Below are positions 52,769 through 61,957 of a DNA stretch of 64,000 bases, piece by piece (the stretch's first letter is position 1; each line of letters starts with the position of its first letter). A model generated the notes under the pieces. The model had not been told where the DNA came from and did not search any database. It saw nothing but the letters and a program-made list of their open reading frames with translations. The stretch lies in the NCBI GenBank assembly GCA_028278325.1, contig JANQEO010000006.1, positions 42,072-106,071 on the forward strand, read 5' to 3'. The DNA is from Candidatus Binatia bacterium (lineage in GTDB: Bacteria > Desulfobacterota > Binatia > UBA1149 > JAJCZL01). The translations under genes were made by a program, and so were the position numbers.

Positions 52769-53722
52769 TCATCGCAGCTCGAGGCCCACGGCACGCGATA
52801 GCGCCCGCAACTCACTAGTCTCGAGACGTCTGGCCCCTCCCGAGGGCAGCGCTCCGAGCTCCACCGGACCGATCGCAACGCGCCTGAGCTTCTCGACGCG
52901 CACCCCGAGAGCTTCGAGCATGCGCCTCACCTGGCGGTTGCGCCCCTCCGAAATCGCGATCTCCACCCAAGCTTTGGAACCGGCTTCGCGGATCACTCTG
53001 ACCTTGGCGGCGGCGGCCTTGCCGTCCGACAGCGGGACACCGCGACGGAGGGTGCGCAACATGGCCTCGCTGGGCCGCCGCGAGACCTTGGCGACATAAG
53101 TCTTCAACACACCATAGCGCGCGTGGGTGAGCCGTGCCGCCAGCTCCCCATCGTTGGTGAGTACGAGCAGCCCGGAACTCTGGTAGTCGAGCCGGCCTGC
53201 CGGCTTCAAGGGCCGTCCCATCTCGCGGATCACGTCTCCGACGCAGAAACGTCCCTGGGGATCCTTCATCGTCGTCATGCAACCCGCAGGCTTGTTGTAG
53301 ACGTAGTACTCCTGCGAAGGGGCGGTCTTCAGCAAGCGTCCGTCGACGCGAACGTGGTCGACCCCGGCGACGGCCTTGGTGCCGAGGCGGGTGACGACAC
53401 GCCCGTTGACCTGAACGTGCCCCTCGGAAATCAAGCGTTCGGCCTCGCGCCGCGACGCGATGCCCGCGCGAGACAGGATGACCTGCAGACGAACGGCCTC
53501 GGCGGTCGCCGGGCCGTCAGACCTTTTCAGGGTCCGGCGCTGCTGCGCCGAATGACCTCGGGGCTTGGAAGGAGCCGTCGCCTTGCGGGGCCGTTGCTTC
53601 GGCGTCTTGCGCGCCTCTTTCACCGGCGTCTTGCGCGCCTTGTTCTTCGGCGTCTTGCGCGCCTTGCTGCTCCGGCCCGGCTTCTTGCGGCGCCCCTTCT
53701 TGCTGCGCGTGCCCGTCGCCAA
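52769..53722 (-). CDS. rluB: 23S rRNA pseudouridine synthase, RluB family
   Basis: About 317 residues from the TTG at 53722, chosen because GGAGG stands 5 nt upstream (a GTG at 53728 overlaps the SD). Residues 1-70 are Lys/Arg-rich repeats (KARKTPKN...KARKTPVKE), then an S4 RNA-binding domain (VRLQVILSRAGIASRREAER), and the RsuA-family catalytic domain with RLDYQSSGLLVLTNDGELAA (catalytic Asp), LTHARYGVLKTYVAKV and EGRNRQVRRMLEALGV. It makes a pseudouridine in the 23S rRNA (position 2605 in E. coli). Its first 206 nt overlap scpB in another frame; the lysine-rich tail likely adds RNA affinity. Confidence 0.9.
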   Translation of the reverse strand: MATGTRSKKGRRKKPGRSSKARKTPKNKARKTPVKEARKTPKQRPRKATAPSKPRGHSAQQRRTLKRSDGPATAEAVRLQVILSRAGIASRREAERLISEGHVQVNGRVVTRLGTKAVAGVDHVRVDGRLLKTAPSQEYYVYNKPAGCMTTMKDPQGRFCVGDVIREMGRPLKPAGRLDYQSSGLLVLTNDGELAARLTHARYGVLKTYVAKVSRRPSEAMLRTLRRGVPLSDGKAAAAKVRVIREAGSKAWVEIAISEGRNRQVRRMLEALGVRVEKLRRVAIGPVELGALPSGGARRLETSELRALSRAVGLELR

Positions 53723-54401
53723 GTTCACCTCCGTCTAGGGGGATGATGGGTGCCTCGGCATCTTCGGACTCGCCGAAATGCCCGGCTTCGGCCATGTCCT
53801 TGATGTCATCGCCCAACTCGACCAGCGTCGGAAGCTCCCTGAGGTTCTTGAGGCCGAACAGCTCCAGGAATTCCTTGGTAGTCGCATAGACCAAAGGGCG
53901 GCCCGGAACATCGCGCCTGCCGGCGATTCTCAAGAAACGCCGTTCGACCAGACTCTCCAACACGCCTCCGCAATCTACGCCGCGTATGGCCTCGATATCC
54001 GCCCGCGTGCAAGGCTGCTTGTAGGCAACGATCGCCATCGTTTCGACCGCCGCGCGCGTCAGCCGCTGCGGTCTTTCCTTGAACAGCCTCTTGACGAAGG
54101 CGTGATGCTCCGGGGCGGTTCTCAGTTGCCAGCCGCCGGCAACCTCGGCCAGACGTATCCCACGCCCCGCGTAGTCTTGGCCCACTGCCTCGAGGGCATC
54201 GAGGACCTCATCACGCGTCGCGCCCTCGACGGCCTGACACACCCGCTTGACCTGAAGGGGATCGCCGGATGCGAAAAGCAGCGCCTCTACGACCGGTTTG
54301 AGTCGCTCGACCGGCCACAGGCCGCCCTCTCCATCGAAGGAACCGTCATCGTCGAGGCTCAGATCCTTTTCGTCGAGGATTTCGATGTCCTTGAGGCTCA
54401 T
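53517..54401 (-). CDS. scpB: Segregation and condensation protein B
   Basis: 294 residues. Residues about 20-195 are the two winged-helix ScpB domains (VEALLFASGDPLQVKRVCQA, GGWQLRTAPEHHAFVKRLFK, LTRAAVETMAIVAYKQPCTR, GRPLVYATTKEFLELFGLKN). A long acidic tail of about 95 residues follows with GAQDAEE repeats that overlaps the rluB start region. With ScpA it bridges SMC in chromosome condensation. The start overlaps scpA by 4 nt. Confidence 0.93.
   Translation of the reverse strand: MSLKDIEILDEKDLSLDDDGSFDGEGGLWPVERLKPVVEALLFASGDPLQVKRVCQAVEGATRDEVLDALEAVGQDYAGRGIRLAEVAGGWQLRTAPEHHAFVKRLFKERPQRLTRAAVETMAIVAYKQPCTRADIEAIRGVDCGGVLESLVERRFLRIAGRRDVPGRPLVYATTKEFLELFGLKNLRELPTLVELGDDIKDMAEAGHFGESEDAEAPIIPLDGGELGDGHAQQEGAPQEAGPEQQGAQDAEEQGAQDAGERGAQDAEATAPQGDGSFQAPRSFGAAAPDPEKV
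53600..53671 (-). repeat. Three 24-bp tandem repeats read in two frames
   Basis: Copies of cggcgtcttgcgcgcct (plus strand) begin at 53600, 53624 and 53648. The 24-bp period keeps frame, so the minus strand encodes acidic AQDAxE-type repeats for ScpB and basic ARKTPx repeats for RluB at once. Confidence 0.85.
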
Positions 54402-55207
54402 GGCCCTTCCCCTTGCAGCTCCAAGCTGCCGGTTTCGTGTACGGCCGAGGTGTAGGTGTGCATCAGGTCGATGACCCGTTCGTCGACATCTTCGCCGACG
54501 AGCAAGATCCAGATCGGTTCACCGACTCCCTCCTGCTCCGCCTCGATCACCCCCATCTTCATGAGTTCCAACAGGCCGATAAATGTCGCAATGATTCGGC
54601 CTCTTTCGCGGTGATCTATGAACAAGTCCTCGAACTTTGTCCTGCCCCCGGCCTTCAACTTCGAGATCGTAGCCTTGACGCAGTCGGCGACGCTGAATTC
54701 CTCGCCTTCCAAGGTATGCGGCTGCCTGGCGGCGGCCGCCTCCAGCACCCGCCTCAGGCCCTCGAACAGGTCGGCGAGTTCCGCCGCATGAACGGGCGGT
54801 CTCTCGGTCTCGGTCACCTTTACCGGGCTGGGATCACGCCTGAAAACGTCCCGATTCAGGATTGCGCGGTCGCGCAGATTCTCGGCCGCCTCGCTGTAGC
54901 GCTGATAGTCGGCCAATTGCCTCACGAGGTCCTGAACGGGGTCCTCCTCGGGCTCTTCGGCTTCCTCGTCGACCGGAAGCAGCAAGCGCGACTTCATGTA
55001 CATGAGCGATGCGGCCATGACGAGATATTCCCCGGCCACGTCGAGGTTGAGCTCCTCGAACATCTCCAGATACGCCAAGTATTGGTCGGTGATGGTAGCG
55101 ATGGGCAGGTTGTATATGTCGAGCTCGTGGGTGCGGACAAGGTGGAGCAGCAAATCCAAAGGGCCTTCGAAGGCTTCCAGCTTTACGGTGTAGGCCTGCC
55201 CCGCCAT
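54398..55207 (-). CDS. scpA: Segregation and condensation protein A
   Basis: 269 residues: VKLEAFEGPLDLLLHLVRTH, LDIYNLPIATITDQYLAYLE, VAGEYLVMAASLMYMKSRLL (N-terminal domain that binds SMC heads), then a middle region with LVRQLADYQRYSEAAENLRD, and a C-terminal winged helix (FIGLLELMKMGVIEAEQEGV). Acts in the SMC-ScpAB complex. The start overlaps the trpS stop by one base and its stop overlaps scpB by 4 nt. Confidence 0.95.
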   Translation of the reverse strand: MAGQAYTVKLEAFEGPLDLLLHLVRTHELDIYNLPIATITDQYLAYLEMFEELNLDVAGEYLVMAASLMYMKSRLLLPVDEEAEEPEEDPVQDLVRQLADYQRYSEAAENLRDRAILNRDVFRRDPSPVKVTETERPPVHAAELADLFEGLRRVLEAAAARQPHTLEGEEFSVADCVKATISKLKAGGRTKFEDLFIDHRERGRIIATFIGLLELMKMGVIEAEQEGVGEPIWILLVGEDVDERVIDLMHTYTSAVHETGSLELQGEGP

Positions 55208-56223
55208 CAGATCCCCACCGCCGATCTTACGTCGGACAGAGTGCTGGCCGCAACTTTCCGAGCCTTGTCGCGCCCGGCCTCCAGGACCTCCGTGACCACC
55301 CCCTTGCGCTTCTCGAGATCCAGGCGCGCGCTACGGATGGGCTCGAGCTCCTCGACGACATGCTTGATCATGATCTTCTTGCAGTCCAGGCATCCTATGG
55401 ACGCCGACTTGCAACCCTCGGTAACTTCAGCCTTTTCCGCGTCCGTGCAGTAGACCTCGTGCAGCTTGAAAGTCGGGCAGTCGGCCGGATCGCCCGGGTC
55501 GGTTCGACGGGCTCGCCTTGGATCGGTGACCATCTTGGAGAGCTTCGAGTAAACGGTGTCGGGATCGTCTCCCAGGCTGACCGTGTTCCCATAGCTCTTG
55601 CTCATCTTGCGGCCGTCGGTGCCGGGTATCTTCGCGATACGAACCACCTCGCCGCGCGGCTCGGGGAACACTTCGCCGTAGAGGCGGTTGAAACGCCTCG
55701 CCACCTCGCGCGTCAATTCGACGTGCGGGAGCTGGTCTTCGCCGACGGGCACACGGTCGCCCTTGTAGACCAGGATGTCGGCGGCCTGCAGAAGCGGGTA
55801 ACCCAGGAATCCGTAAGTCGACAGGTCGCGCCCCTCGAGTTGTTCTTGCTGCTCCTTGTAGGTCGGAACACGTTCGAGCCAAGGCACCGGCACGATCATG
55901 GAGAACAGCAGGTGCAGTTCGGCATGTTCGGGCACGTCGGATTGGCGAAAGATCACACTGGTGTCGGGATCGAGCCCGACGGCCAGCCAGTCGAGCACCA
56001 TTGACTTCGTACTCTCATGTATACCCGAAGGGTCGGCATATTCGGTGGTGAGGGCATGCCAGTCCGCCACGAAGAAGAAACAACCGTACTTGCGTTGCAG
56101 CTGTAGCCAGTTCTTCAGCGCTCCGTTGAGGTGACCCAGGTGAAGATCGCCCGTGGGCCGGTTGCCCGACACCACTACGTTGGTCTGAATCGAGGGCTTG
56201 TCCGTCGAGGTTTTGCGCGCCAT
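55207..56223 (-). CDS. trpS: Tryptophanyl-tRNA synthetase with a four-Cys cluster
   Basis: 338 residues, ATG at 56223 (the open frame extends to 56976 through the protease gene and is not used). Class I motifs: TGDLHLGHLNGAL (HIGH) and GRKMSKSYGN (KMSKS). The anticodon-domain region carries C-x11-C-x6-C-x2-C (CTDAEKAEVTEGC... ASIGCLDC), like the [4Fe-4S]-binding TrpRS of Thermotoga in the x6/x2 spacing. Adds Trp to tRNA-Trp in the cytoplasm. Overlaps scpA by one base. Confidence 0.95.
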   Translation of the reverse strand: MARKTSTDKPSIQTNVVVSGNRPTGDLHLGHLNGALKNWLQLQRKYGCFFFVADWHALTTEYADPSGIHESTKSMVLDWLAVGLDPDTSVIFRQSDVPEHAELHLLFSMIVPVPWLERVPTYKEQQEQLEGRDLSTYGFLGYPLLQAADILVYKGDRVPVGEDQLPHVELTREVARRFNRLYGEVFPEPRGEVVRIAKIPGTDGRKMSKSYGNTVSLGDDPDTVYSKLSKMVTDPRRARRTDPGDPADCPTFKLHEVYCTDAEKAEVTEGCKSASIGCLDCKKIMIKHVVEELEPIRSARLDLEKRKGVVTEVLEAGRDKARKVAASTLSDVRSAVGI

Positions 56224-56240
56224 GGCCCGGTCACCCTCTC

Positions 56241-56909
56241 CTACACGAAGCCGAGTAGGACACCAAGCACCAGGCCGACGAACGGGCCGATGATCGTCCC
56301 CAATACGCCGGTCACCAGCAACAGAAAGACTATCGCCATGCCGAACGGCTCGAGTCGTGCCAGCGGTAGCGCGAACTGCTGAGGGAGAAGGCCGACCGCC
56401 ACCCGCCCGCCGTCGAGCGGCGGTATCGGCAAGAGGTTGAAGACCGCGAGCACGACGTTGATCAAGACACTGCGTACGGCAATCTCGGTGAGGGGCCGCG
56501 CCACCGCCACGCCGCCGCCTTCGCCTACCGGTGACGGCGGTCCGGTCATGCCCAGCATCAAGGCCAGTGCGATGGCGCTGACCAGGGCCACAAGAAGGTT
56601 CATCGCCGGCCCGGCGGCTGCCACGTAGACCATGTCGCGTGCCGGGTTGCGCAGGTTGTGCCAGCTGATGGGCACGGGCTTGGCGTAGCCGAACAGGAAC
56701 GGTGCACCCGACATCAACAACAGCGCAGGCATGGCGATCGTGCCGATAGGATCGATGTGAGCGATCGGATTGAGCGTGAGGCGGCCTTCCTGGGCCGCGG
56801 TGGGATCGCCCAAGCGGTACGCGGTGTAGCCGTGGGCCCACTCGTGCAACACGACGGCGAGCAACAGCGGAAAGACCCAGAGAACGGCGGAGGCGATGTC
56901 GAAGTGCAT
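56241..56909 (-). CDS. Site-2 protease family (M50) membrane metalloprotease
   Basis: 222 residues with five to six membrane segments. The zinc motif is HEWAH in AVVLHEWAHGYTAYRLGD near residue 24, and the second motif is NLLPIPPLDGGRV (N-x-x-P-x-P-x-x-D-G) near residue 145, the two catalytic elements of the small bacterial S2P group. Function unspecified, possibly anti-sigma or membrane-protein cleavage. It is 17 nt upstream of trpS and 94 nt after xerD. Confidence 0.92.
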   Translation of the reverse strand: MHFDIASAVLWVFPLLLAVVLHEWAHGYTAYRLGDPTAAQEGRLTLNPIAHIDPIGTIAMPALLLMSGAPFLFGYAKPVPISWHNLRNPARDMVYVAAAGPAMNLLVALVSAIALALMLGMTGPPSPVGEGGGVAVARPLTEIAVRSVLINVVLAVFNLLPIPPLDGGRVAVGLLPQQFALPLARLEPFGMAIVFLLLVTGVLGTIIGPFVGLVLGVLLGFV

Positions 56910-57003
56910 CTAGTGCATCTACGGGGTACGGCGAAAAGTAAGAGTATCGAATACCAGCGGGCCGCCAGGGGGGCAAACAGCTCAGGTGTTCGAATGCTCC
57001 GCC

Positions 57004-57963
57004 CTAGGCGGTTCGCTTGTTCGGAGGCTTGGGCTTCAGAGCCTTCCTGGGGTGGTAACGTTCGTGCACTCGACGAAGGTGTTCCCTCGCAACGTGGGTG
57101 TAGATCTGCGTGGTCGAGAGATCCGCGTGACCGAGCATCATCTGCAACGCCCGCAGGTCGGCTCCCCCCTCGAGAAGGTGGGTTGCGAACGAATGCCTGA
57201 ACATGTGCGGACTCACCAACTCGACACTGGTGGCGGCTGCATGGTCCCGCAGCAACTTGTTGACGGCCTGACGAGACATGGGCCGGTCCTCGGAACCCCG
57301 GCTACGACGGCTCTTGCCGTCGAGCCGCCGCCCTACGAATAGATACTTCGAAGACGGGTTGTCCAGCTGTGGTCGCGCTCGTTCGAGGTAGGCCTGCAAG
57401 GCGCTCAGCGCCGCGCGCCCGATGGGCACCTGACGGACCTTTCCGCCCTTGCCTTCCACGGTCAGATAGCCGTCGCGGGCATTGACCTTCGAGGTTTGCA
57501 GGTTGACGAGCTCCGACACACGAAGACCGCAGCTGTAGAGCAATTCGAGGATAGCTCTGCGCCTCAGCGAGAACTTGTCGTCGCCTGAAGCCGCCTCGAG
57601 AAGCGCGATCACCTTGTTCAGAGCCAAGCTCTTCGGCAGCTTGCGCTGGGTGTGCGCGGACCTGACCTCCCTGGTGGGATCACGGGTCAGAGCGCCCTCG
57701 GAAAGAAAGAACCTGAACATTCCGCGCGCGGCAGACAGGGCACGGTTGCGGCTCGAGGCGGCAAGCCCGCATTGCCGGAGATGCTCCGGGAAGCGAACGA
57801 GATCGTCGCGTGTTATCTCGGCCAGAGAAGAGCGGCCGCACGCTTCACAGAACTCCGAGAACTTGGCGAGATCCGTCCCGTAGGCTGCGAGAGTGTTGCG
57901 GGAAACCCCCTTCTCGAGCTTCAGATGCTCCAGGTACCGATCCGTGGCGTGGTTGAGGTCCAA
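57004..57963 (-). CDS. xerD: Tyrosine recombinase XerD-like
   Basis: 319 residues. The N-terminal SAM-like domain (ATDRYLEHLKLEKGVSRNTL, AAYGTDLAKFSEF) and catalytic domain with Arg in YSCGLRVSELVNL (near 147), Lys in VEGKGGKVRQVPI, HxxR in SPHMFRHSFATHLLEGG, His in LGHADLSTTQI and the nucleophile Tyr in IYTHVAREH (near 292). A chromosome dimer resolution recombinase; the TTG start is inferred. The C-terminus is Lys/Pro-rich (RKALKPKPPNKR). Confidence 0.92.
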   Translation of the reverse strand: MDLNHATDRYLEHLKLEKGVSRNTLAAYGTDLAKFSEFCEACGRSSLAEITRDDLVRFPEHLRQCGLAASSRNRALSAARGMFRFFLSEGALTRDPTREVRSAHTQRKLPKSLALNKVIALLEAASGDDKFSLRRRAILELLYSCGLRVSELVNLQTSKVNARDGYLTVEGKGGKVRQVPIGRAALSALQAYLERARPQLDNPSSKYLFVGRRLDGKSRRSRGSEDRPMSRQAVNKLLRDHAAATSVELVSPHMFRHSFATHLLEGGADLRALQMMLGHADLSTTQIYTHVAREHLRRVHERYHPRKALKPKPPNKRTA

Positions 57964-57972
57964 GCCTGTAGT

Positions 57973-60729
57973 TCAGTGAGTGTAAGCCCGAGTCTCGCCG
58001 GCCGTCGACTTGTCCTCTGCGGGCTTCTCGTCCTCCTCGATCGTTTCGATCAGGATAGCGCAGATTTCCTCTAGGCGCTCCTCGTCGGTGATCTTTTCAC
58101 CCTTCGCGTCGGTGACATAGAAGACGTCGAGAACCCGGTTTACGTGCGTGGTGATCTTGGCCAGGTGAATCACAAGACCTAGATGGTAGATGCAGCTGGC
58201 TACGGTGAACAGGAGCCCGGGCCGATCGGGGGCGTAGATGTCGAGCACCGTGTAGTCGCTGGACACATCGTTGTCGATCTCGATCTTCACGGGCATCCGC
58301 CGCCTGGTCTTCGAACCGGCGATCGTCGATTCGGTAGACTTGCGCGCATCGGCCACCAGGATGTCGACGTCGAGTTCGTCGCTGAGCACGCCCTGCAAGG
58401 ACTCGCGCACATTAGCCCATACCTGCGGATCCAAGGGGTCCGCCGCGCCCCCGTTGTTGGCGATACGGAAGGCGTCGATAACGATGTCGTCCTCGGTCTT
58501 GGACAAGCGCGCCCCTAGGACGTTGAGCCCGTTGGCAAGCAACGCCCCGGCAATGCGCAGGAACACCCCGGGCTGGTCGGGAGTGCAGACCGTAAAGATC
58601 GTGAACCCTCTTTCCGGAAAGAGGCGCGTGCCCGAGGTAAAGAGTGCCGAGCCGAGGGATTGGTAGAGGCGCCAGTGGTCGAGGATCGACTTGCGATCCG
58701 TCGACAGCAGATACGCGTCCGGCATGCTGTCGAGATAGCCCTTCAGCCGGGCGACATCGCCCTCGCCGCTGACTTGGGCCGTGACCCGGGCCTTGATGGC
58801 CTCGACCCGGTCGCCGAGGTCGGCCTGGGTGACCAGCCCCTTGTTGAACATCTCGATCGACTGGAGATACAGGGTCGCCAACAGGTCGTTCTTCCAGCCG
58901 CTCCACACCTTCGGCCCTACCGCCTTCATATCGGCGAAGGTCAGCAGATAAAGAAGTCTCAACTTCTGCGTGTCGCCGACGAGCTTCACGAAGTCCGCGA
59001 CCAGCATCGCATCACTAATGTCTCTGGTCTGAGCCAGGTGGGACATGGCGAGGTGATGCCTGACGAGGAACTCCAACGCGGCGATATCGTCGGGATGCAG
59101 CCCCATCCTGCCCGCGATGTCGCGAACCATCAGCGCGCCCTTCTCGTCATGGTCGCCGCCGTAGCCCTTGCCCAGGTCGTGAAACATCATCCCCAGGTAA
59201 AGAAGCTCGGGATGATCGCACTCGCGCATGATCTGGGTGAGCAGGGGGCTGGTCTTGGCGTACTCGCCGTCACGAAGCGCCTCCAGCTCTCGTATGCCTA
59301 TCAAAGAATGCTCGTCGACCGTGTAGACGTGATAGTAGTCGTGCTGGACCATACAAAAGAGACGACCGAATTCCGGCACGAGCCTGCCCAGCAAACCGAG
59401 ACGGTTCATCAGGCTGAGGCTTTCGTACACTCCCTCTTTGTAGCGTAGTACCTCGAGCAACACGGTGATGGCGTCCTCGTCTTCGGCGAAGTCCGCGTCC
59501 AAGCGAGCGCTGTGGCGCCGTATCGCCTCGCGGGTGTGATTCGACAACGGCACCGCGTTGCGCTGCGCATCGTGGATGACACGCAGCATTTCTACAGGAT
59601 CGTCCTCGAAGGAAGCCGGGGCTGCTTCGATGCGGCCGCGCACGATGGATACGCTCTCGCGCACGGTCCGGCTCACCAGCTTGTCGATCAGCCCGGACTT
59701 GTCGGAGTCGCTCGGTAAGCGATCGAGAATGTCGGCAGATGTGCGCGATATGATCGATGCGTGCCTGTAGTAGTCGCGCATCAGCAGATCGGAGGCGGTA
59801 TTGTCACCGTCTGCAACGTATCCGAACCGTTCGGCGATGATGTCTTGACGGTCAAAGTTCAGGTTCTCCTGCTTGCCCGCCAGGAAATGCAGGGCGTTGC
59901 GTATCCTGAAAAGAAAGTCCCTGGCCGCCAAAACCTCTTCGAGCTCGCCTTCGGACAAGACTTCCGCCTCGGCCAGTTGTTCCAGACCGACCACGCCCGT
60001 GCGGACCTTGGTTATCCAATCGACGGTGTGAAGGTCTCTCAGCCCCCCCTGGCCTTCCTTGACGTTCGGCTCGAGCATGAACACCGATCCGCCCCAGCGC
60101 TCGTGACGCTCGCGTGACTCTTCGAGCTTGGCAGCAACGAACCCTTCCACGTCGGTTGCCGCCACCACGTCCTGCACCTTCTCGACGAACTCCGCCCCGA
60201 CCTCGGGGCTGCCGCACACGAAGCGCCCGTCGATCAACGCGGTCTTGATGGTCAGGTCGGTCTTGGCCAGGGCAACACATTCCTCGGGTGTGCGCACCGC
60301 GTGTCCCACTTGCAATCCGGCATCCCAGAGCGAGTACAAGAGCGATTCGGCCACCGTCTCGACGAAAGGGCTCATCGCTCCCGGGTACACGACCAGAATG
60401 TCCAGATCGGAATGCGGGCTCAGCTCTCTACGTCCGTAGCTGCCCTGCCCTATGACCGCGCAATGTTGGCGAGCACGTGTGTACCTTCGACTGAAGCGAT
60501 CGGTAGCCGCCTCCAAGATGAAGCGCAGGAGATTGTCGACCGCAGCCGTGTAGCGATGGGAGGTCTCGGTACCCTCTGCCCCCTCCCAGTGGGCGGCCTC
60601 GAGTTCTTCCATGACGGCTCCGACGTAGCCGCGCGCCACATCGGACAGCTTTCCGGAAAAGTTGATGGGTGACGGCAGCAGCGTCGAACGTTCCGTCGAC
60701 ACGGCTGATTTGGAACTGGAATCGGACAC
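57973..60729 (-). CDS. glnD: PII uridylyltransferase / UMP-removing enzyme
   Basis: 918 residues, GTG start. Nucleotidyltransferase domain with GQGSYGRRELSPHSDLDILV near residue 95; the GlnD-PII domain (NVKEGQGGLRDLHTVDWITK); HD domain with MFHDLGKGYGGDHDEKGA near 515; two ACT domains at about 700-780 (FTVCTPDQPGVFLRIAGALL) and 820-895 (DIYAPDRPGLLFTVASCIYH). It adds and removes UMP on PII (GlnB/GlnK) in response to glutamine, sensing nitrogen. It ends 9 nt before xerD and begins 15 nt after amiC. Confidence 0.95.
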   Translation of the reverse strand: MSDSSSKSAVSTERSTLLPSPINFSGKLSDVARGYVGAVMEELEAAHWEGAEGTETSHRYTAAVDNLLRFILEAATDRFSRRYTRARQHCAVIGQGSYGRRELSPHSDLDILVVYPGAMSPFVETVAESLLYSLWDAGLQVGHAVRTPEECVALAKTDLTIKTALIDGRFVCGSPEVGAEFVEKVQDVVAATDVEGFVAAKLEESRERHERWGGSVFMLEPNVKEGQGGLRDLHTVDWITKVRTGVVGLEQLAEAEVLSEGELEEVLAARDFLFRIRNALHFLAGKQENLNFDRQDIIAERFGYVADGDNTASDLLMRDYYRHASIISRTSADILDRLPSDSDKSGLIDKLVSRTVRESVSIVRGRIEAAPASFEDDPVEMLRVIHDAQRNAVPLSNHTREAIRRHSARLDADFAEDEDAITVLLEVLRYKEGVYESLSLMNRLGLLGRLVPEFGRLFCMVQHDYYHVYTVDEHSLIGIRELEALRDGEYAKTSPLLTQIMRECDHPELLYLGMMFHDLGKGYGGDHDEKGALMVRDIAGRMGLHPDDIAALEFLVRHHLAMSHLAQTRDISDAMLVADFVKLVGDTQKLRLLYLLTFADMKAVGPKVWSGWKNDLLATLYLQSIEMFNKGLVTQADLGDRVEAIKARVTAQVSGEGDVARLKGYLDSMPDAYLLSTDRKSILDHWRLYQSLGSALFTSGTRLFPERGFTIFTVCTPDQPGVFLRIAGALLANGLNVLGARLSKTEDDIVIDAFRIANNGGAADPLDPQVWANVRESLQGVLSDELDVDILVADARKSTESTIAGSKTRRRMPVKIEIDNDVSSDYTVLDIYAPDRPGLLFTVASCIYHLGLVIHLAKITTHVNRVLDVFYVTDAKGEKITDEERLEEICAILIETIEEDEKPAEDKSTAGETRAYTH

Positions 60730-60744
60730 CGAGGATGGCTGCGG

Positions 60745-61947
60745 CTAATGAAGGGACGCGGTGATTCGGTCGTCTTCCAGATAGCGCTTCACGCCGCGGT
60801 ATATACCCTCGGCAACCGCCTCACGGTAGGAGGCCGAGTTGCTGCGCTTGCCCTCCAGGGCGTTGGTCAGGAAGGACGTCTCGACCAGGACACTCGGCAT
60901 GTAGGTGCCGTCGAGAACGAGGAAGGGGCCCTGCTTCACGCCGAGGTTCTCGACCGAGTGGTAACGGGGCTTCAGGTAGCCCACCAGCTGGTCCTGAATG
61001 TGGTTGGCCAGCACGATGGAGTCGGCCTCCTTCTGGCCCTGCACCATGTCCGACAAGATGTAAGGCAGGTCACTGTCAGTCGATACGTCACGGCCCTTCA
61101 TCAAGCCACCGATACCGTTCTCGAGTTTGGCGAGCCGCAGCGTCGCACGGTCGTTGGTGTTTTTGAGGTAGTAGGTTTCGATGCCGTGAAGTTTGCTGTT
61201 GCGGCTGGCGTTGGCGTGTATCGAGATGAACACATCGGCTTCGATACGGTTCGCCAGATCCTTGCGCTTGTCGAGCGGCACGAACTTGTCGTTGGTGCGC
61301 GTCAGATAGACGTCGACACTCATGCGTCTCTTGAGTTTGTCGGCCACGCGGTTGGAGATGTCCAGGACCACGTCCTTCTCTTTGATCCCTTTGTATCCGC
61401 GCGCACCGGGATCCTTACCCCCGTGGCCGGCGTCGATCACGATACGGGGCCTGCGCGCTGGTCTTGCCGGCCGTTGCGCGGTCGGCCTGGCTTTGGCTGT
61501 CGCGGCGGAGCGCGAGGCTAGCTGCGGCGTCTTGTCGTCGGTGAGATCGATTACGATCCGTGGCGGTGACTGCAACGCGAAAACGTTGGCCCTCACCGGA
61601 CGCAAGAGGTCCAGGACCACACGCGCCGTCCCGCCGCTGTGCTGGGCGGCCCGGATCTTGCCGACGCGCTTGTCGCCCACGGATTTTCCGAGTTCGTTGG
61701 ATGCGGCAACGTTGACGCCGTCCAGATCGATATACAGACGCGGCATGTCCCGGCCCGCCGCACCGGCAGGCACTATACCGTAGCGGTACTTGGTGGAGCC
61801 GCTGACATCGATCACCACCCTGGTGAAATCATCCCCCGAGGCCGAGCGGATTCGCTGGATCGAGGAAGCCTCGGTTATGACCGGCCACAGGAGCGTGGCC
61901 AGAAGGACCGCGCCCAGGGCCCGGGCGATATAAGAGGGACTGGTCAT
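60745..61947 (-). CDS. amiC: N-acetylmuramoyl-L-alanine amidase with AMIN domain
   Basis: 400 residues. Signal sequence (ALGAVLLATLLWPVITEASS), AMIN domain at about 30-130 (IRSASGDDFTRVVIDVSGST, RVVLDLLRPVRANVFALQSP), and Amidase_3 at about 165-395 with RIVIDAGHGGKDPGARG (His ligand), DVFISIHANASRN (second His) and VLVETSFLTNALEGKRS (catalytic Glu). It cleaves the amide between MurNAc and the peptide during cell separation. Starts 10 nt after mutS. Confidence 0.95.
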   Translation of the reverse strand: MTSPSYIARALGAVLLATLLWPVITEASSIQRIRSASGDDFTRVVIDVSGSTKYRYGIVPAGAAGRDMPRLYIDLDGVNVAASNELGKSVGDKRVGKIRAAQHSGGTARVVLDLLRPVRANVFALQSPPRIVIDLTDDKTPQLASRSAATAKARPTAQRPARPARRPRIVIDAGHGGKDPGARGYKGIKEKDVVLDISNRVADKLKRRMSVDVYLTRTNDKFVPLDKRKDLANRIEADVFISIHANASRNSKLHGIETYYLKNTNDRATLRLAKLENGIGGLMKGRDVSTDSDLPYILSDMVQGQKEADSIVLANHIQDQLVGYLKPRYHSVENLGVKQGPFLVLDGTYMPSVLVETSFLTNALEGKRSNSASYREAVAEGIYRGVKRYLEDDRITASLH

Positions 61948-61957
61948 TAATCTACTA

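Noticed and set aside
56224..56976. Upstream extension of the trpS frame (total 589 residues)
   Set aside because: Overlaps the site-2 protease gene in another frame and is His/Arg-rich; the TrpRS family starts just after the ATG at 56223.
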